Below are positions 1-9,265 of a stretch of 58,615 bases of DNA, piece by piece. The position numbers and the translations under genes are program-made. Positions within the stretch are counted from its first letter, which is position 1, and the number at the start of each line of letters is the position of its first letter. The notes under the pieces were generated by a model that saw only the letters and a list, made by a program, of their open reading frames with translations, made no database searches and was not told the origin of the DNA. The stretch comes from a virus. The stretch covers positions 1 through 58,615 of the IMG/VR virus record IMGVR_UViG_3300043015_001060; one strand, 5' to 3'.

Positions 1-2
1 AA

Positions 3-1931
3 AGTGATGACGTTGTACTAATTAATATTGGCGAAAAAAGTTTAGCAAAATACGGACAATATCCTTTTCCTAGACAATACTATGCTCAAATGGTAGTAGA
101 CGTTGCTATAAAGAATGGTGGTGTTTTAGGTTGGACAATTATGTTTCCTGAAAAAGATAGATTTCAAGGAGATGAAAGTTTTGCAGGTATGATGAGTCAG
201 AACGTAATGAACGTTCCAGGTGCTAGAAAAAATCCTGTAAACTATAATGTACTAAGTCAAACTCCAAGTGTAAAAGGAACAAAAAGTACAGGTCCGCATA
301 TAGGCACAGGCACAATTGGTCCAGTTCCTGCAAAAGACTATTTGCTTACTTGGCCCAACTTGGTTACTAATGTTCCAATGCTAGAAGTTACAAGTAATGG
401 TAAAGGTGTAAATGCATCAGCACCACAACCAGATAATCAAACAAGAACATATCCATTAGCAATTACTGTGGGAGATAAAATATATCCCTCTTTTGCTGTG
501 GAAATGTTAAGAGTCAAAACAGGTAAACCTAGTTACATAATTAAGACAAGTGAGATAGGAATACAAGAAGTTGCTGTTCCACCATTTGACCCAATAGTAA
601 CACAACCAAACGGAACTGCATACATACGTTTTAATAATACATTTACTGAAATAGAATACGAAGGTGCAGAAAGCATACCAGATTTAGCAGGCAAATTTGT
701 TATAGTAGGTGTTACAGCAGAAGGCATTGCAAACCCTGTGCCTACACCAAGAGGAAATCTATATCCACAGCATATACAAGCACACATGCTACAAAATTTT
801 ATTGATGGTTCAAATATACAGCGGAGCCAGTTTGCGTCGCTTGTAGAGGTTCTTATAGCATCTGTGACTATGTTATTAATTGCATTAGCAGTATATAAAC
901 TTCCTTTACTATGGACAGCACCAATAAGTTTAAGTATTTTAATAGGTATTGTATATTTAAGTATAAAACAATATACTGGTAATCTAGTTTTATTAGACGC
1001 AACATTTCCTGTATTGAGTGGTTTCCTTGTATTCACACAGGCGGCATTTAATAACTTTTACAAACAGTTTAAATTACGTGAACAAATCAAGAAACAGTTT
1101 GAACACTACCTTGCTCCAGCAATGGTTAAAAAGTTACAAAAAGATCCAAGTCTATTACGTTTAGGTGGTGACACAAGAACAATGACATACTTGTTCTCAG
1201 ACATTCGTGGATTTACTCCTATATCGGAACAATTTAAAACAGACCCACAAGGTTTAGGTAAACTCATAAACAGATATATGACACCAATGACTGATTTAGT
1301 TATGCGTAAAGAAGGAACAATAGACAAGTATATAGGTGATGCCTTAATGGCTATATGGAATGCTCCACTTGATGTAGATAATCATGCTCAGTTGGCAATA
1401 GAGACAGCACAGGAAATGGAAGTAGAACTTAAAAATCTTAATAAAGACCTTAAAGAAGACGGACTTATGGAGTTAGGTGTCGGTATAGGTATTAATACAG
1501 GCGATGCAGTAGTAGGTAATATGGGCAGTAACCAACGATTTGATTACACAGTATTAGGTGATAGTGTAAACTTAGCGGCAAGACTAGAAGCACAAACAAA
1601 AGAGTATGGTGTCTTCTTTATGTTTACAGAGCATACATTAAACCAAATCACAACTCCAGAAAACTTAACAATGCTAGACAAAATTGCAGTCAAAGGTCAA
1701 ACAGCACCTGTAACAATTTACACTATATTAAAAGACCATAAGTATGCAAGAGTTGTAAATAGGATGGTTGATAGTTATCAAAACAGAGCATGGGCCGAAT
1801 GTGCAAATCAAATAGAAATTATTAAAGAGCACAACTGGAATAATACATTAGCAGAACTTTATGCAGACAGGATAAAACAACCTATGCCTAAAGGTGAATG
1901 GGACGGAGTAGAACGAAAGACTAGTAAGTGA
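3..1931 (+). CDS. CHASE2-domain class III adenylate cyclase (5' end outside window)
   Basis: The reading frame is open from base 3, so the start lies upstream; an internal ATG at 90 is not the true start. The first visible residues (DDVVLINIG, then YGQYPFPR) look like the core of a CHASE2 extracellular sensor domain. Three hydrophobic segments follow at about nt 840-1060. The C-terminal part (about nt 1185-1735) is a class III nucleotide cyclase domain. It has the two metal aspartates (FSDIRGFT and IGDALMAIW), the adenine-selecting Lys and Asp (DKYIGD, DYTVLGD), and the transition-state Asn/Arg (VNLAARLE), so it should make cAMP. The expected topology is an inner-membrane protein with a periplasmic sensor. 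Such regulators are normal in bacteria but unusual in a lytic phage. Family assignment is firm; role in infection is unknown. Confidence 0.9.
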   Translation, partial: SDDVVLINIGEKSLAKYGQYPFPRQYYAQMVVDVAIKNGGVLGWTIMFPEKDRFQGDESFAGMMSQNVMNVPGARKNPVNYNVLSQTPSVKGTKSTGPHIGTGTIGPVPAKDYLLTWPNLVTNVPMLEVTSNGKGVNASAPQPDNQTRTYPLAITVGDKIYPSFAVEMLRVKTGKPSYIIKTSEIGIQEVAVPPFDPIVTQPNGTAYIRFNNTFTEIEYEGAESIPDLAGKFVIVGVTAEGIANPVPTPRGNLYPQHIQAHMLQNFIDGSNIQRSQFASLVEVLIASVTMLLIALAVYKLPLLWTAPISLSILIGIVYLSIKQYTGNLVLLDATFPVLSGFLVFTQAAFNNFYKQFKLREQIKKQFEHYLAPAMVKKLQKDPSLLRLGGDTRTMTYLFSDIRGFTPISEQFKTDPQGLGKLINRYMTPMTDLVMRKEGTIDKYIGDALMAIWNAPLDVDNHAQLAIETAQEMEVELKNLNKDLKEDGLMELGVGIGINTGDAVVGNMGSNQRFDYTVLGDSVNLAARLEAQTKEYGVFFMFTEHTLNQITTPENLTMLDKIAVKGQTAPVTIYTILKDHKYARVVNRMVDSYQNRAWAECANQIEIIKEHNWNNTLAELYADRIKQPMPKGEWDGVERKTSK

Positions 1932-1937
1932 TAAATA
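1930..1937 (+). promoter_or_regulatory. T4-type late promoter (GATAAATA) for 1943 gene
   Basis: GATAAATA ends 5 nt before the ATG, placing it at the expected +1. Confidence 0.8.
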
Positions 1938-1942
1938 CTACT

Positions 1943-2248
1943 ATGGCACAGAACAAAATACAGCAAAAAGAAGAAGAAGTTTTAATAAAGGTCAGTATTT
2001 GGTCTAAGATTAAACATTGGTGGCGCACACTTATTAGAGAAGAATGGGAAATAACCATTTTCTTCCCTGGCGAAACTAGAATGCTGGAAGATGGGACCAC
2101 AATACAAAACGATGCTCCTAAAACTTATCGTGCTAAAAAAATAAAGAAACTCACAACTAAGCATATAATTTTTACAGACTTATTAGGTGTTAAACACGAA
2201 ATACGAGTTGTAAATCCTGTTGGGTATGACGTAAGAAAAATATACTAA
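1943..2248 (+). CDS. Small conserved-looking protein of unknown function
   Basis: A 101-residue protein starting MAQNKIQQKEEE. The ATG at 1943 is chosen over an in-frame ATT at 1928 because a GATAAATA late promoter ends 5 nt before it, which puts the ATG at the expected transcription start. The middle contains a Trp-rich basic stretch (IWSKIKHWWRTLIREEW), followed by a beta-rich part that would suit a small structural protein. I do not recognise the family. It ends one base before a convergent minus-strand gene. Confidence 0.7.
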   Translation: MAQNKIQQKEEEVLIKVSIWSKIKHWWRTLIREEWEITIFFPGETRMLEDGTTIQNDAPKTYRAKKIKKLTTKHIIFTDLLGVKHEIRVVNPVGYDVRKIY

Positions 2249-2881
2249 TTATTCGTCTGGCTCCCAATCTTTTATACTTCTAAAAAACAAATAATAGTGC
2301 CTAAAATCTTTTAATTGTTGCTTTGCATGAAACAATTCTAATGGCACTCCTTTGCTGTGTTTAATTAACGGAAAATAATATCTTTTTAATATCTTTTCGA
2401 TTTTTTTAACATCAGTTGCTAAAGCATCTAATAAAATATTATTAAATTCTAAATCTGTAACTAAGTCTATTAACCAGTAATGATAAGGATGTTCGGGGTT
2501 ATATCTTCGTACAACATCTCGTGTTTGGTAATATAATGCTCTTACAGGATTTATACCAGGACGGTATGAATTCATAACTTGTTTAAATCTAAAACTATCA
2601 TGTTCTGTGCGAAAATTTTTTATTACACTTGCATAATCGTTTTTCATTGCTTTTTTTACTGAACCAATATTTTCGCCAAGTTTTTGGTCATACTCTTTAT
2701 AGAGTTTATCAAATATTTTTTGATACTTCGAAGATAACTTCTCATAATAGATATCTTTTATTTCGTCTATTTCTATAGCACCTTCTAGTAGTGTATGTGG
2801 AATTGTAGTTGTTCTATCGAACTTGTCTAGTTCAGTGGTTATCCGCAATAGTACAAAATCGATTATTTCGCCTTTGCTCAT
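2249..2881 (-). CDS. Hypothetical protein, 210 aa
   Basis: Last gene, in map order, of the minus-strand block 2249-6914, with its own late promoter (GATAAATA, read on the minus strand at 2894-2887) exactly 5 nt before the ATG. The protein is rich in Lys, Glu, Tyr and Asp with predicted alpha-helical character and no membrane segment. I see no catalytic motif and do not recognise the family. Late expression suggests a virion or assembly role, but that is inference. Confidence 0.7.
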   Translation of the reverse strand: MSKGEIIDFVLLRITTELDKFDRTTTIPHTLLEGAIEIDEIKDIYYEKLSSKYQKIFDKLYKEYDQKLGENIGSVKKAMKNDYASVIKNFRTEHDSFRFKQVMNSYRPGINPVRALYYQTRDVVRRYNPEHPYHYWLIDLVTDLEFNNILLDALATDVKKIEKILKRYYFPLIKHSKGVPLELFHAKQQLKDFRHYYLFFRSIKDWEPDE

Positions 2882-2886
2882 ACTTA

Positions 2887-2894
2887 TATTTATC
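2887..2894 (-). promoter_or_regulatory. Late promoter, minus strand, for 2249-2881 gene
   Basis: GATAAATA on the minus strand, 5 nt before the ATG; lies at the end of the Nudix gene. Confidence 0.8.
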
Positions 2895-3318
2895 GAGAAT
2901 GAATTTCAAGAATAGTGTGTAGTTTTTCTGTTCCACCGTTTTTATTTAGAGTAATATGTGAACCATTATGTAAAGGCCTAGGCCAAACTCCAATATCAAT
3001 CCAGGCATATCCAGCACTTTCACAATTAAGTGAAGGAATAAATTCTTCGTCGACTACATATACAAAACTGTAATAGTAAAAATTTTTATCTTTGCTTTGA
3101 TATACGTCTATGGGATTTAATTTTTGTAGTTCTGGAACGAACCCAATTTCTTCGTCTAGTTCTCTAGTAATACATTGGTAAGGAGTTTCTCCGTCTTCAA
3201 TCATACCTCCCCAAAACCCCCAGGTATTATTAAATCGTTTGTTGCCTTCTCTAAGTTGTAATAAACATCTGCCTGTGTCTTTAGCAAGAAATACAACTCC
3301 TGCCGCCGTAGTAGTCAT
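2890..3318 (-). CDS. Nudix hydrolase
   Basis: A 142-residue protein with a complete Nudix box: G38-x5-E44, then R52-E53-L54-x-E56-E57-x-G59, the divalent-metal site that hydrolyses nucleoside diphosphate-X compounds. The ATG at 3318 overlaps the stop of the upstream gp15 gene as TAATG, which favours translational coupling over an in-frame TTG at 3336. The substrate cannot be read from the sequence; dNTP sanitation, NAD-related compounds and RNA caps are all possible. Its place behind two tail genes gives no functional clue. Confidence 0.9.
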   Translation of the reverse strand: MTTTAAGVVFLAKDTGRCLLQLREGNKRFNNTWGFWGGMIEDGETPYQCITRELDEEIGFVPELQKLNPIDVYQSKDKNFYYYSFVYVVDEEFIPSLNCESAGYAWIDIGVWPRPLHNGSHITLNKNGGTEKLHTILEIHSR

Positions 3319-4667
3319 TAAAGTGTCAATCTCCAAAAGGAAGGATTATATTCTCCTTCATAACTACTTATCCAGTTGTTGTTTATCCACCTATACTGTT
3401 TTGAAGTAAATGTGTTTTTAACATATTGCTCTTCGCTTATTGAACTAGCATCAAATACTACTATCCAGTTACTGCCGTTATATTCTATTATATCGTTTTC
3501 ATCGGCATCAACATTCCAATTTGGGTAGCCTGATGCAGTAATTTGTTGAGTAATTAAATACCTTTGTCCAGTTGCTACAGCATCTAATGTGCCATCACCT
3601 GGATAATTTTCACGAGGATCTATAATTTTATTTACATCATTAATAGTATTTGTAGGTAATGTGTCTACATCTAAATTAAATATTAATGTTGTAGGAGATG
3701 TAGGATGCGATGTAACTGTGCCGACTAATAATCCTAGATCGTTATCACTATCGTTACCTATGTTTAACTTTAGCAAACTTGTTGCTGATAATTTTCCTTG
3801 CTGATCTATTATATTAGACCAAGCAATTGGTTGTTCATTTTCATCTATTAGGATTGCACTATTACCTGTGACTTGAACCTTATAATCTCCAGCAGTAACA
3901 ATTATTTCGAATGTATCAGGAATATTACCAAAGAAATCTGCATAATCTTCGCTGTAGCCTAAATCTGCAATACTACTTGTTGAATGCACATCTGCTATTA
4001 TCTGCTGTATAATGCTTTGACGTTTAACTTTTGCTGGTGGACTTATCCAAATGGGTGAATTGAATGTTAATGATGAAATGTCTAAACTTTCGTCAACTCC
4101 TGCAGGAACACTTCTACTACTCCAAGATATATCAGATAACTCAACTTCAAATACACTTGTCCAATCTAGCGGATTGCTATTAGACTGTAATTGTATGCTT
4201 GGATTAAATAGAACAAAAATTTGTTCTAAAATTTGTAATTTTGTATCTGTGTTAGTTGTCCATATATCAACATTAAAGGTTAAGTTATATGGTACCGGCA
4301 TATATCTTTGTGTAGTATATAAGTTACCTTGAGTATTACTATAAGTATTAGTATCAGCATCATATTCCCTTTCTGCAACCTGTGTTGTGTCTACTAAAAA
4401 AGGTTCATGTGTTCTATCTCTTGCTGGCTGAATGCTTTGTATTGTAACTGCAATAAATGGTGCACTATTAATAACGTTTTCAGAATTATTACGCAATATA
4501 CTTGCAACCATTCTACTACTATCGCCATACCTTGCTGGTACACGATTATAATTTATTCCGTCTTTTGTAAATTCTCTAACTTTAAAATTAGAAAATACTC
4601 TTACAAGTTGTATCAGATATCTTTTAATCTGTTCGTCGTACCAATAATCTAAATTCTTGCCTGCCAT
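3318..4667 (-). CDS. gp15: Tail sheath stabilizer/completion protein, T4 gp15-like
   Basis: The N-terminal part shows the gp15 pattern: an aromatic start (YWYDEQIKRYLIQLVRVFSN), the RVPARYGDSSRM segment and, around residues 120-215, the VPYNLTFNVDIWT...EQIFVLFNP core. gp15 caps the tail tube and sheath and joins the tail to the neck. At 449 aa it is much longer than T4 gp15 (about 270 aa). The extra C-terminal part holds short W/Y/N-rich segments (YNGSNWIVV, YRWINNNWISS) like those in gp14 and gp18 here. It starts immediately after gp14 (shared base at 4667). Confidence 0.75.
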   Translation of the reverse strand: MAGKNLDYWYDEQIKRYLIQLVRVFSNFKVREFTKDGINYNRVPARYGDSSRMVASILRNNSENVINSAPFIAVTIQSIQPARDRTHEPFLVDTTQVAEREYDADTNTYSNTQGNLYTTQRYMPVPYNLTFNVDIWTTNTDTKLQILEQIFVLFNPSIQLQSNSNPLDWTSVFEVELSDISWSSRSVPAGVDESLDISSLTFNSPIWISPPAKVKRQSIIQQIIADVHSTSSIADLGYSEDYADFFGNIPDTFEIIVTAGDYKVQVTGNSAILIDENEQPIAWSNIIDQQGKLSATSLLKLNIGNDSDNDLGLLVGTVTSHPTSPTTLIFNLDVDTLPTNTINDVNKIIDPRENYPGDGTLDAVATGQRYLITQQITASGYPNWNVDADENDIIEYNGSNWIVVFDASSISEEQYVKNTFTSKQYRWINNNWISSYEGEYNPSFWRLTL

Positions 4668-5734
4668 TAGTTATCCGTTTTTGGTTTTACAACTTTGCTT
4701 AAATTTACTCTTTCTGGTTCTGTAGCCCCATTAACCGAAGTAATATTATCGTTGTTTATAAATGTACTTAAAATTCTATTTGCCGCAGACCAAACACCAG
4801 TATTATCAGTGCTGACATTAAGCCAACGTGTTCCTGATTTTTTGAATAATCTATTTGGACTAAAGTCTGTTCTTAAAAAGTAATCGCCGTCACTGGTACC
4901 GCTTGTAGGAAATGTAGACCCACTGCCTACAATATTTAATCCATTTATAGGTAATCCATCTGCTCCTCCGAAATCTAATCCAGGTCCAGGTTTGTCAGGC
5001 ACAGAGTCATCAAAATATAGATGTGCTGTATCTCTGTACTGAGGATCATATGGCACATCTTTTTCTGCTTGTTCTAGTAATTTATTACTAATATTAATTT
5101 CGTTAGCATAGGTACTAATTAAGTTACGCAAGTCGCCTTCTTCTTTGCCAGTGCCAAGTATATCTCTGTATTCTTGACTGTCTGTTATAGGACCTAGTTT
5201 TACTCTCCACAAGTGTGACCACCAACGTGGATCATATCCTTCTGCTGGTCTGCTACCATCTGTAACAACATAAAATCTGTTTATGGCTTCATCACTGCCT
5301 AGTAATAAATCATCACGCAAGTGCGGCAGTTCTAAAACATCACCGGGCATAAGTCTACGGCCTATTGCTTCTACCATACTTTCTGTATGAAAGTTCATAA
5401 ACAAAGTATCATTTGCTAAAAACATACCAAATTGTGTTAAATCGTATGCATCGTTTTCTGCAATATTATATTGACCTCTTAATTCATAGATATCTTTATC
5501 GTATTTTCTATCTCTGTTTTCTAGAAATAATAAGTCTTGAATAAAAACTTCATTGTTAGTGCCTGCTTCTGCAGAAGGTCTAGTAGGATCAGAGCCATCG
5601 TCTGCTACATTTACGCCTATGTATTTGTGTACATTTACACCAGTACCGCCCGCATAGATATGCTCGCCTACAATTCTATCTGTGAACTTGTAGTCATTCG
5701 TTTTTATCGGGTTCCATAAACTGATTCTTGGCAT
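4667..5734 (-). CDS. gp14: Neck protein, T4 gp14-like
   Basis: A 355-residue protein whose residues about 60-185 resemble the gp14 neck family: a long helix-rich start, then GMFLANDTLFMNFH, a PGDVLELPHLRDD strand and a WWSHLWRVKLGPI segment. gp14 works with gp13 to close the filled head and receive the tail. The last 80 or so residues carry a DGDYFLRTD...GTRWLNV repeat resembling the insertion in the sheath protein. A GATAAATA late promoter lies 7 nt upstream of the ATG, so any leader is at most a couple of bases. gp13 is far away, at 14389, on the other strand. Confidence 0.65.
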   Translation of the reverse strand: MPRISLWNPIKTNDYKFTDRIVGEHIYAGGTGVNVHKYIGVNVADDGSDPTRPSAEAGTNNEVFIQDLLFLENRDRKYDKDIYELRGQYNIAENDAYDLTQFGMFLANDTLFMNFHTESMVEAIGRRLMPGDVLELPHLRDDLLLGSDEAINRFYVVTDGSRPAEGYDPRWWSHLWRVKLGPITDSQEYRDILGTGKEEGDLRNLISTYANEINISNKLLEQAEKDVPYDPQYRDTAHLYFDDSVPDKPGPGLDFGGADGLPINGLNIVGSGSTFPTSGTSDGDYFLRTDFSPNRLFKKSGTRWLNVSTDNTGVWSAANRILSTFINNDNITSVNGATEPERVNLSKVVKPKTDN

Positions 5735-5741
5735 AATGTAC

Positions 5742-5749
5742 TATTTATC
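5742..5749 (-). promoter_or_regulatory. Late promoter, minus strand, for gp14/gp15
   Basis: GATAAATA on the minus strand, 7 nt before the gp14 ATG. Confidence 0.8.
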
Positions 5750-5753
5750 AGAA

Positions 5754-6914
5754 TTAATCAGGTGTAGTACTGCCAACTCCTGTATGAACATCAGGATTGT
5801 CTATAATTGCATTTCTATTCTTACAATGTTGTACACATGTTACACAGTAACCTGCTTTATCATCTAATTTACCTGACATACCATCAGGCATTATTTTTGT
5901 AAACACTTTGTGATTAAGAACATCGTAAATAGAATTATCTTTTGTAACTGTAAGTTCTTTTTCGTATGGACCGTACATTCCTACTAATTGCTCATCTCCC
6001 ATCACATATTTAGAAGCAGTAAAACAGCAAGGTAATATCATACCATTTGAATCCATAAACACTTCGTGCCTATCTTCATTATTAACCATGCAGTCTATAT
6101 TTACATTAGAATTTTTTAAATGTTGCCATTGATCTAAATCGTAGAAACCTGGTTTCCATTTAGACAAACTGTACTTTTCATTATGTTCATTTACTAAATC
6201 TTCTTCTTTAACGCCATATGGCTTAATAGTATACGCAAGATCGCTGTCTAATTTATTATTAACATCTTTAACTTTTTGGTATACTGGCATTGTTTTGTAT
6301 ACAACATTACTTTCAGTATTCACAGACTCAAAACCAAATGGTTCACGTTCAAATAATTCGATTTTGTATTTGTTACAAAAATTTCTTATTAAATGTACAT
6401 CTTGTTGATTATGAGCAAAGTTACTGAATTCCCATTTTGATTGAGCACCAGTTTTTATGTATGCTAAAAGATTAGCATACAACTTATCCCATTTAACATT
6501 TTTTCTATAAACTTCGTTATTATCGCCCCAACCGTCTATGCTCCAAACTACTCGAGCCCTTCCTCTAGTGCCTTTGAATCTATAGCCTACCCTTGACCAA
6601 AATTTTTCGTTTCTTGCACCACCATTAGTTCTAATATCTATTTCTGCATCTGGATTACAGTCTAATATAAAATCTAATATTTCAAAAAGTTCTTGTGCTG
6701 ATGCAGGATCTCCTTTTGTGCCACAAAAGTTCCATTTACTTATTTGGGAAATAAAATCACGACCAAGTATATGAAAGTATTCTAGACCTAATTCTTGGTT
6801 TTTTACATATGGCATAACTTGTCCACCACCATGTGATCTTGGACAAGCAGGGCATTCTGCATTACATCTGTCTGTTACTTCTATATGTACTTGGTTTATG
6901 TGTTTGTAATACAT
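5754..6914 (-). CDS. Radical SAM enzyme with SPASM-like C-terminus
   Basis: Contains the [4Fe-4S] radical-SAM motif C17-x3-C21-x2-C24 (DRCNAECPACPR) near the N-terminus, then a partial TIM-barrel region with DIRTNGG. The C-terminal part has further cysteines (CMVNN, ILPCCF, YCVTCVQHC) in a SPASM/Twitch-like arrangement that would bind auxiliary Fe-S clusters. SPASM enzymes usually modify peptides, sugars or cofactors. It has its own late promoter 5 nt before the ATG. It is divergent to the tRNA/amidinotransferase operon, a possible functional partner. The substrate is unknown. Confidence 0.85.
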   Translation of the reverse strand: MYYKHINQVHIEVTDRCNAECPACPRSHGGGQVMPYVKNQELGLEYFHILGRDFISQISKWNFCGTKGDPASAQELFEILDFILDCNPDAEIDIRTNGGARNEKFWSRVGYRFKGTRGRARVVWSIDGWGDNNEVYRKNVKWDKLYANLLAYIKTGAQSKWEFSNFAHNQQDVHLIRNFCNKYKIELFEREPFGFESVNTESNVVYKTMPVYQKVKDVNNKLDSDLAYTIKPYGVKEEDLVNEHNEKYSLSKWKPGFYDLDQWQHLKNSNVNIDCMVNNEDRHEVFMDSNGMILPCCFTASKYVMGDEQLVGMYGPYEKELTVTKDNSIYDVLNHKVFTKIMPDGMSGKLDDKAGYCVTCVQHCKNRNAIIDNPDVHTGVGSTTPD

Positions 6915-6919
6915 GCTAT

Positions 6920-6927
6920 TATTTATC
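6920..6927 (-). promoter_or_regulatory. Late promoter, minus strand, for radical SAM gene
   Basis: GATAAATA on the minus strand, 5 nt before the ATG; divergent partner of the tRNA promoter at 6957. Confidence 0.8.
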
Positions 6928-6956
6928 GTAAAAAAATTAAATACATATTTAACTCC

Positions 6957-6964
6957 GATAAATA
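6957..6964 (+). promoter_or_regulatory. Late promoter for tRNA-Ser and 7.1-12.9 kb operon
   Basis: GATAAATA ends 8 nt before the tRNA 5' end. It is the only promoter I see before the operon, so the tRNA and the operon would share one transcript. Confidence 0.75.
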
Positions 6965-6972
6965 TTTAGAAC

Positions 6973-7063
<91 letters not shown>

Positions 7064-7071
7064 GAGACAAT

Positions 7072-8406
7072 ATGTTTGATATTTTATATAAATTTGAAGG
7101 TACACAATTTAACGAGTTGACACTAAGTCAACCCCTATTACCCTTAGAAACTATCTGCCAATTAGATACTTGTTGTAAATATGAATTTAATGTAGTTAAT
7201 AATTTTGATATTTCGCAAATTAAAAACAACAATATAATTGTTCCTATAGATTATCAAAGTACACCTTTATCACATGAAGGAAGGAACAAATATTTTGGTC
7301 CTACAGAACTTGGTATTCGAGTAGAAAATTTTTTACAAGAAGTATATAATTTAACCCTTGCAGATAAAAATGTTATAATAATATTATATACTAGTACTGA
7401 ACCATTCTTCCATGACAATCATCTTTTTATAGAAAGTATTTCTAACAAGTTTAATAATTTTAAATTTGTTTGTAGTGGATCAGGCGAAGTTAAAAATTTA
7501 CTTTCAGAAAATAAATTAAGATTTGATAACTGTAAAAATGTTTCGCTTATAAGCAAACTTTGGTATGTAGATAGGGTACAGTATAACACACAATTAATTT
7601 ATCCTGATCAATGGCTTAATAGGCATTTTAATAATTCTGAAAAAGAACCATCTAGTGACATACCCGAATATGCTACAGTTTATAATAAATTTTTATTAAC
7701 CATGCGTAATGCTAGGTCCCATCGTGTATTAATGAGTATGTTATTGGAATCAGATCCGTTTGGATTAGAAAGTGTAAGATATAGTAGATTATGGTCATTA
7801 GATCCTGGCTACTTAAACAGCATATATTTTGATGAAAACACACAAAGTGAACACAGATATCAAGTAGATTTAGTAACTACGGCAATAAAAGAATTAGTAA
7901 AAGAAAAATTGAATGATAGAACATTAGCAGATATACTTAGAGTAACATATAAAACTCCTCATAAATTAGATATGAAAACTATTGCAGAAGTTGGACATCC
8001 ACCTAAATGGCTTTATGACAATATAGATATTGCTATTATTTCAGGCGGCGAAGGCTCTGGCTGGGGCTATGTAGATGAAAAACAACTTATTCCTATGTAT
8101 TACAAAGTACCTTTTATAACATTTGGTTGCAAAGGCATTTACGAAGAAATGGAAAAACTTGGTTTTAAAACATATGGAGATCATTGGGATATATCATTTA
8201 ATACTAAAAATTCGTTGTATGACAGAGTGGTAGGTTGTTACGAACTTATGAATACAATAAAAGAATTACCACACGATGAATATAACACTCTAATAGAAAA
8301 TACCAAAGATGATGTAGAATACAATTACAATCATTTGACTAGTAGCAATTTTAGACATGTAAGTAATAATAACTTTTTTGGAGAAGTAATAAATGCCTGC
8401 TGTTAG
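7072..8406 (+). CDS. Glycosyltransferase-like protein of unknown specificity
   Basis: A 444-residue soluble protein. Its C-terminal third (VPFITFG...GIYEEMEKLGFKTYGDHWD) resembles the corresponding part of the protein at 31225 (LTEKSTRP...IIYSGAGTLEYYKEKGFKTF). This ending is shared by a class of marine-phage proteins that recall nucleotide-sugar-binding C-terminal domains of fucosyltransferase-like enzymes. No catalytic residue can be fixed by eye. It opens the operon that continues to the epimerase at 12910, and its ATG is 8 nt behind the tRNA 3' end with no Shine-Dalgarno. Function is tentative. Confidence 0.6.
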   Translation: MFDILYKFEGTQFNELTLSQPLLPLETICQLDTCCKYEFNVVNNFDISQIKNNNIIVPIDYQSTPLSHEGRNKYFGPTELGIRVENFLQEVYNLTLADKNVIIILYTSTEPFFHDNHLFIESISNKFNNFKFVCSGSGEVKNLLSENKLRFDNCKNVSLISKLWYVDRVQYNTQLIYPDQWLNRHFNNSEKEPSSDIPEYATVYNKFLLTMRNARSHRVLMSMLLESDPFGLESVRYSRLWSLDPGYLNSIYFDENTQSEHRYQVDLVTTAIKELVKEKLNDRTLADILRVTYKTPHKLDMKTIAEVGHPPKWLYDNIDIAIISGGEGSGWGYVDEKQLIPMYYKVPFITFGCKGIYEEMEKLGFKTYGDHWDISFNTKNSLYDRVVGCYELMNTIKELPHDEYNTLIENTKDDVEYNYNHLTSSNFRHVSNNNFFGEVINACC

Positions 8407-9265
8407 AGGTGCTAGACCTATAAGAAATAAAGAAGTTTCTACATTTCACAAAAATTTAAAAGATTTAAAGATACCGTCTATAGAAGAATATGCACACATT
8501 TGGAGAGAGTGGCTTAATTATTCTAACACAAAAAGCCTTGAAGGTCTAGATCAATTTAAACATGCAGACTACACGCAAGGTACAAGTCAAACGTTTGATC
8601 AGTTTATTTTAAAACATAGTAAAGACAGACAAATTCTAGTACTAGAAGGTGATTTTCAATACCACGCATGTTTAGGAAAACACGTTGATTTTAAATATAT
8701 AAATCACCCACATCATTTAGAATCTCATTTATTAGGATCAGGATTACATGCTTTATTAATAAGTGCGCCGTTTAGTGATTTTGGTTGTATACACCCTGAG
8801 TTTGAGCATCTTATGAATATATGTGAGGTACATGATATTCCTGTATGCTTAGATTTAGCCTATTGGGGTATAGCAAAACACATACATATCAATCTTAATG
8901 ATTACCCTGCAATAAAAGAAGTCACATGCAGTCTTAGTAAGCCTTTCTTTACATTAGAGAATCACAGAGTAGGTATACGTTTTACAAGGGAATATGTCGA
9001 CGATGGTATTAGTATGCTAAATGAAGTAAAAATGGCAAATAATTATTCTATGGCATTAGGTGTAGAGTACATGAAAAACTTTAGTCCTGATTATAATTGG
9101 GAAAAATACGAAAACCAATACATAAAGATTTGTGAAGAACAAGATTTAGTCTGGTGTGATACAGTAATATTTGGTCTAGGTGATGATGTTAGGCATGCAG
9201 AATTTAATAGGGGAGTGTCGGGTAATTATCGAGTTTGTGTTTCTGAATGGTTAGCAGATGATTAA
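8393..9265 (+). CDS. PLP-dependent aminotransferase-like protein (fold type I), short
   Basis: At 290 aa this is shorter than usual aminotransferases (about 400 aa). The middle shows a fold-type-I pattern: a D154-L-A-Y157 segment like the PLP-pyridine Asp region, then SLSKPF with K183 as candidate Schiff-base lysine, followed by NHRVGIRF. It could transaminate a keto-sugar or amino acid in the pathway of the downstream amidinotransferase. The N-terminal cofactor-phosphate region is not obvious, so it may be degenerate or partner-dependent. Its start overlaps the preceding gene by 14 nt. Confidence 0.55.
   Translation: MPAVRGARPIRNKEVSTFHKNLKDLKIPSIEEYAHIWREWLNYSNTKSLEGLDQFKHADYTQGTSQTFDQFILKHSKDRQILVLEGDFQYHACLGKHVDFKYINHPHHLESHLLGSGLHALLISAPFSDFGCIHPEFEHLMNICEVHDIPVCLDLAYWGIAKHIHINLNDYPAIKEVTCSLSKPFFTLENHRVGIRFTREYVDDGISMLNEVKMANNYSMALGVEYMKNFSPDYNWEKYENQYIKICEEQDLVWCDTVIFGLGDDVRHAEFNRGVSGNYRVCVSEWLADD

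Noticed and set aside
533-1036. A 167-codon minus-strand frame inside the adenylate cyclase gene
   Set aside because: It is antisense to a conserved domain; no promoter, Shine-Dalgarno or recognisable product.
3319-3336. TTG start for the Nudix gene
   Set aside because: The ATG at 3318 gives TAATG coupling with gp15 and fits the family N-terminus better.
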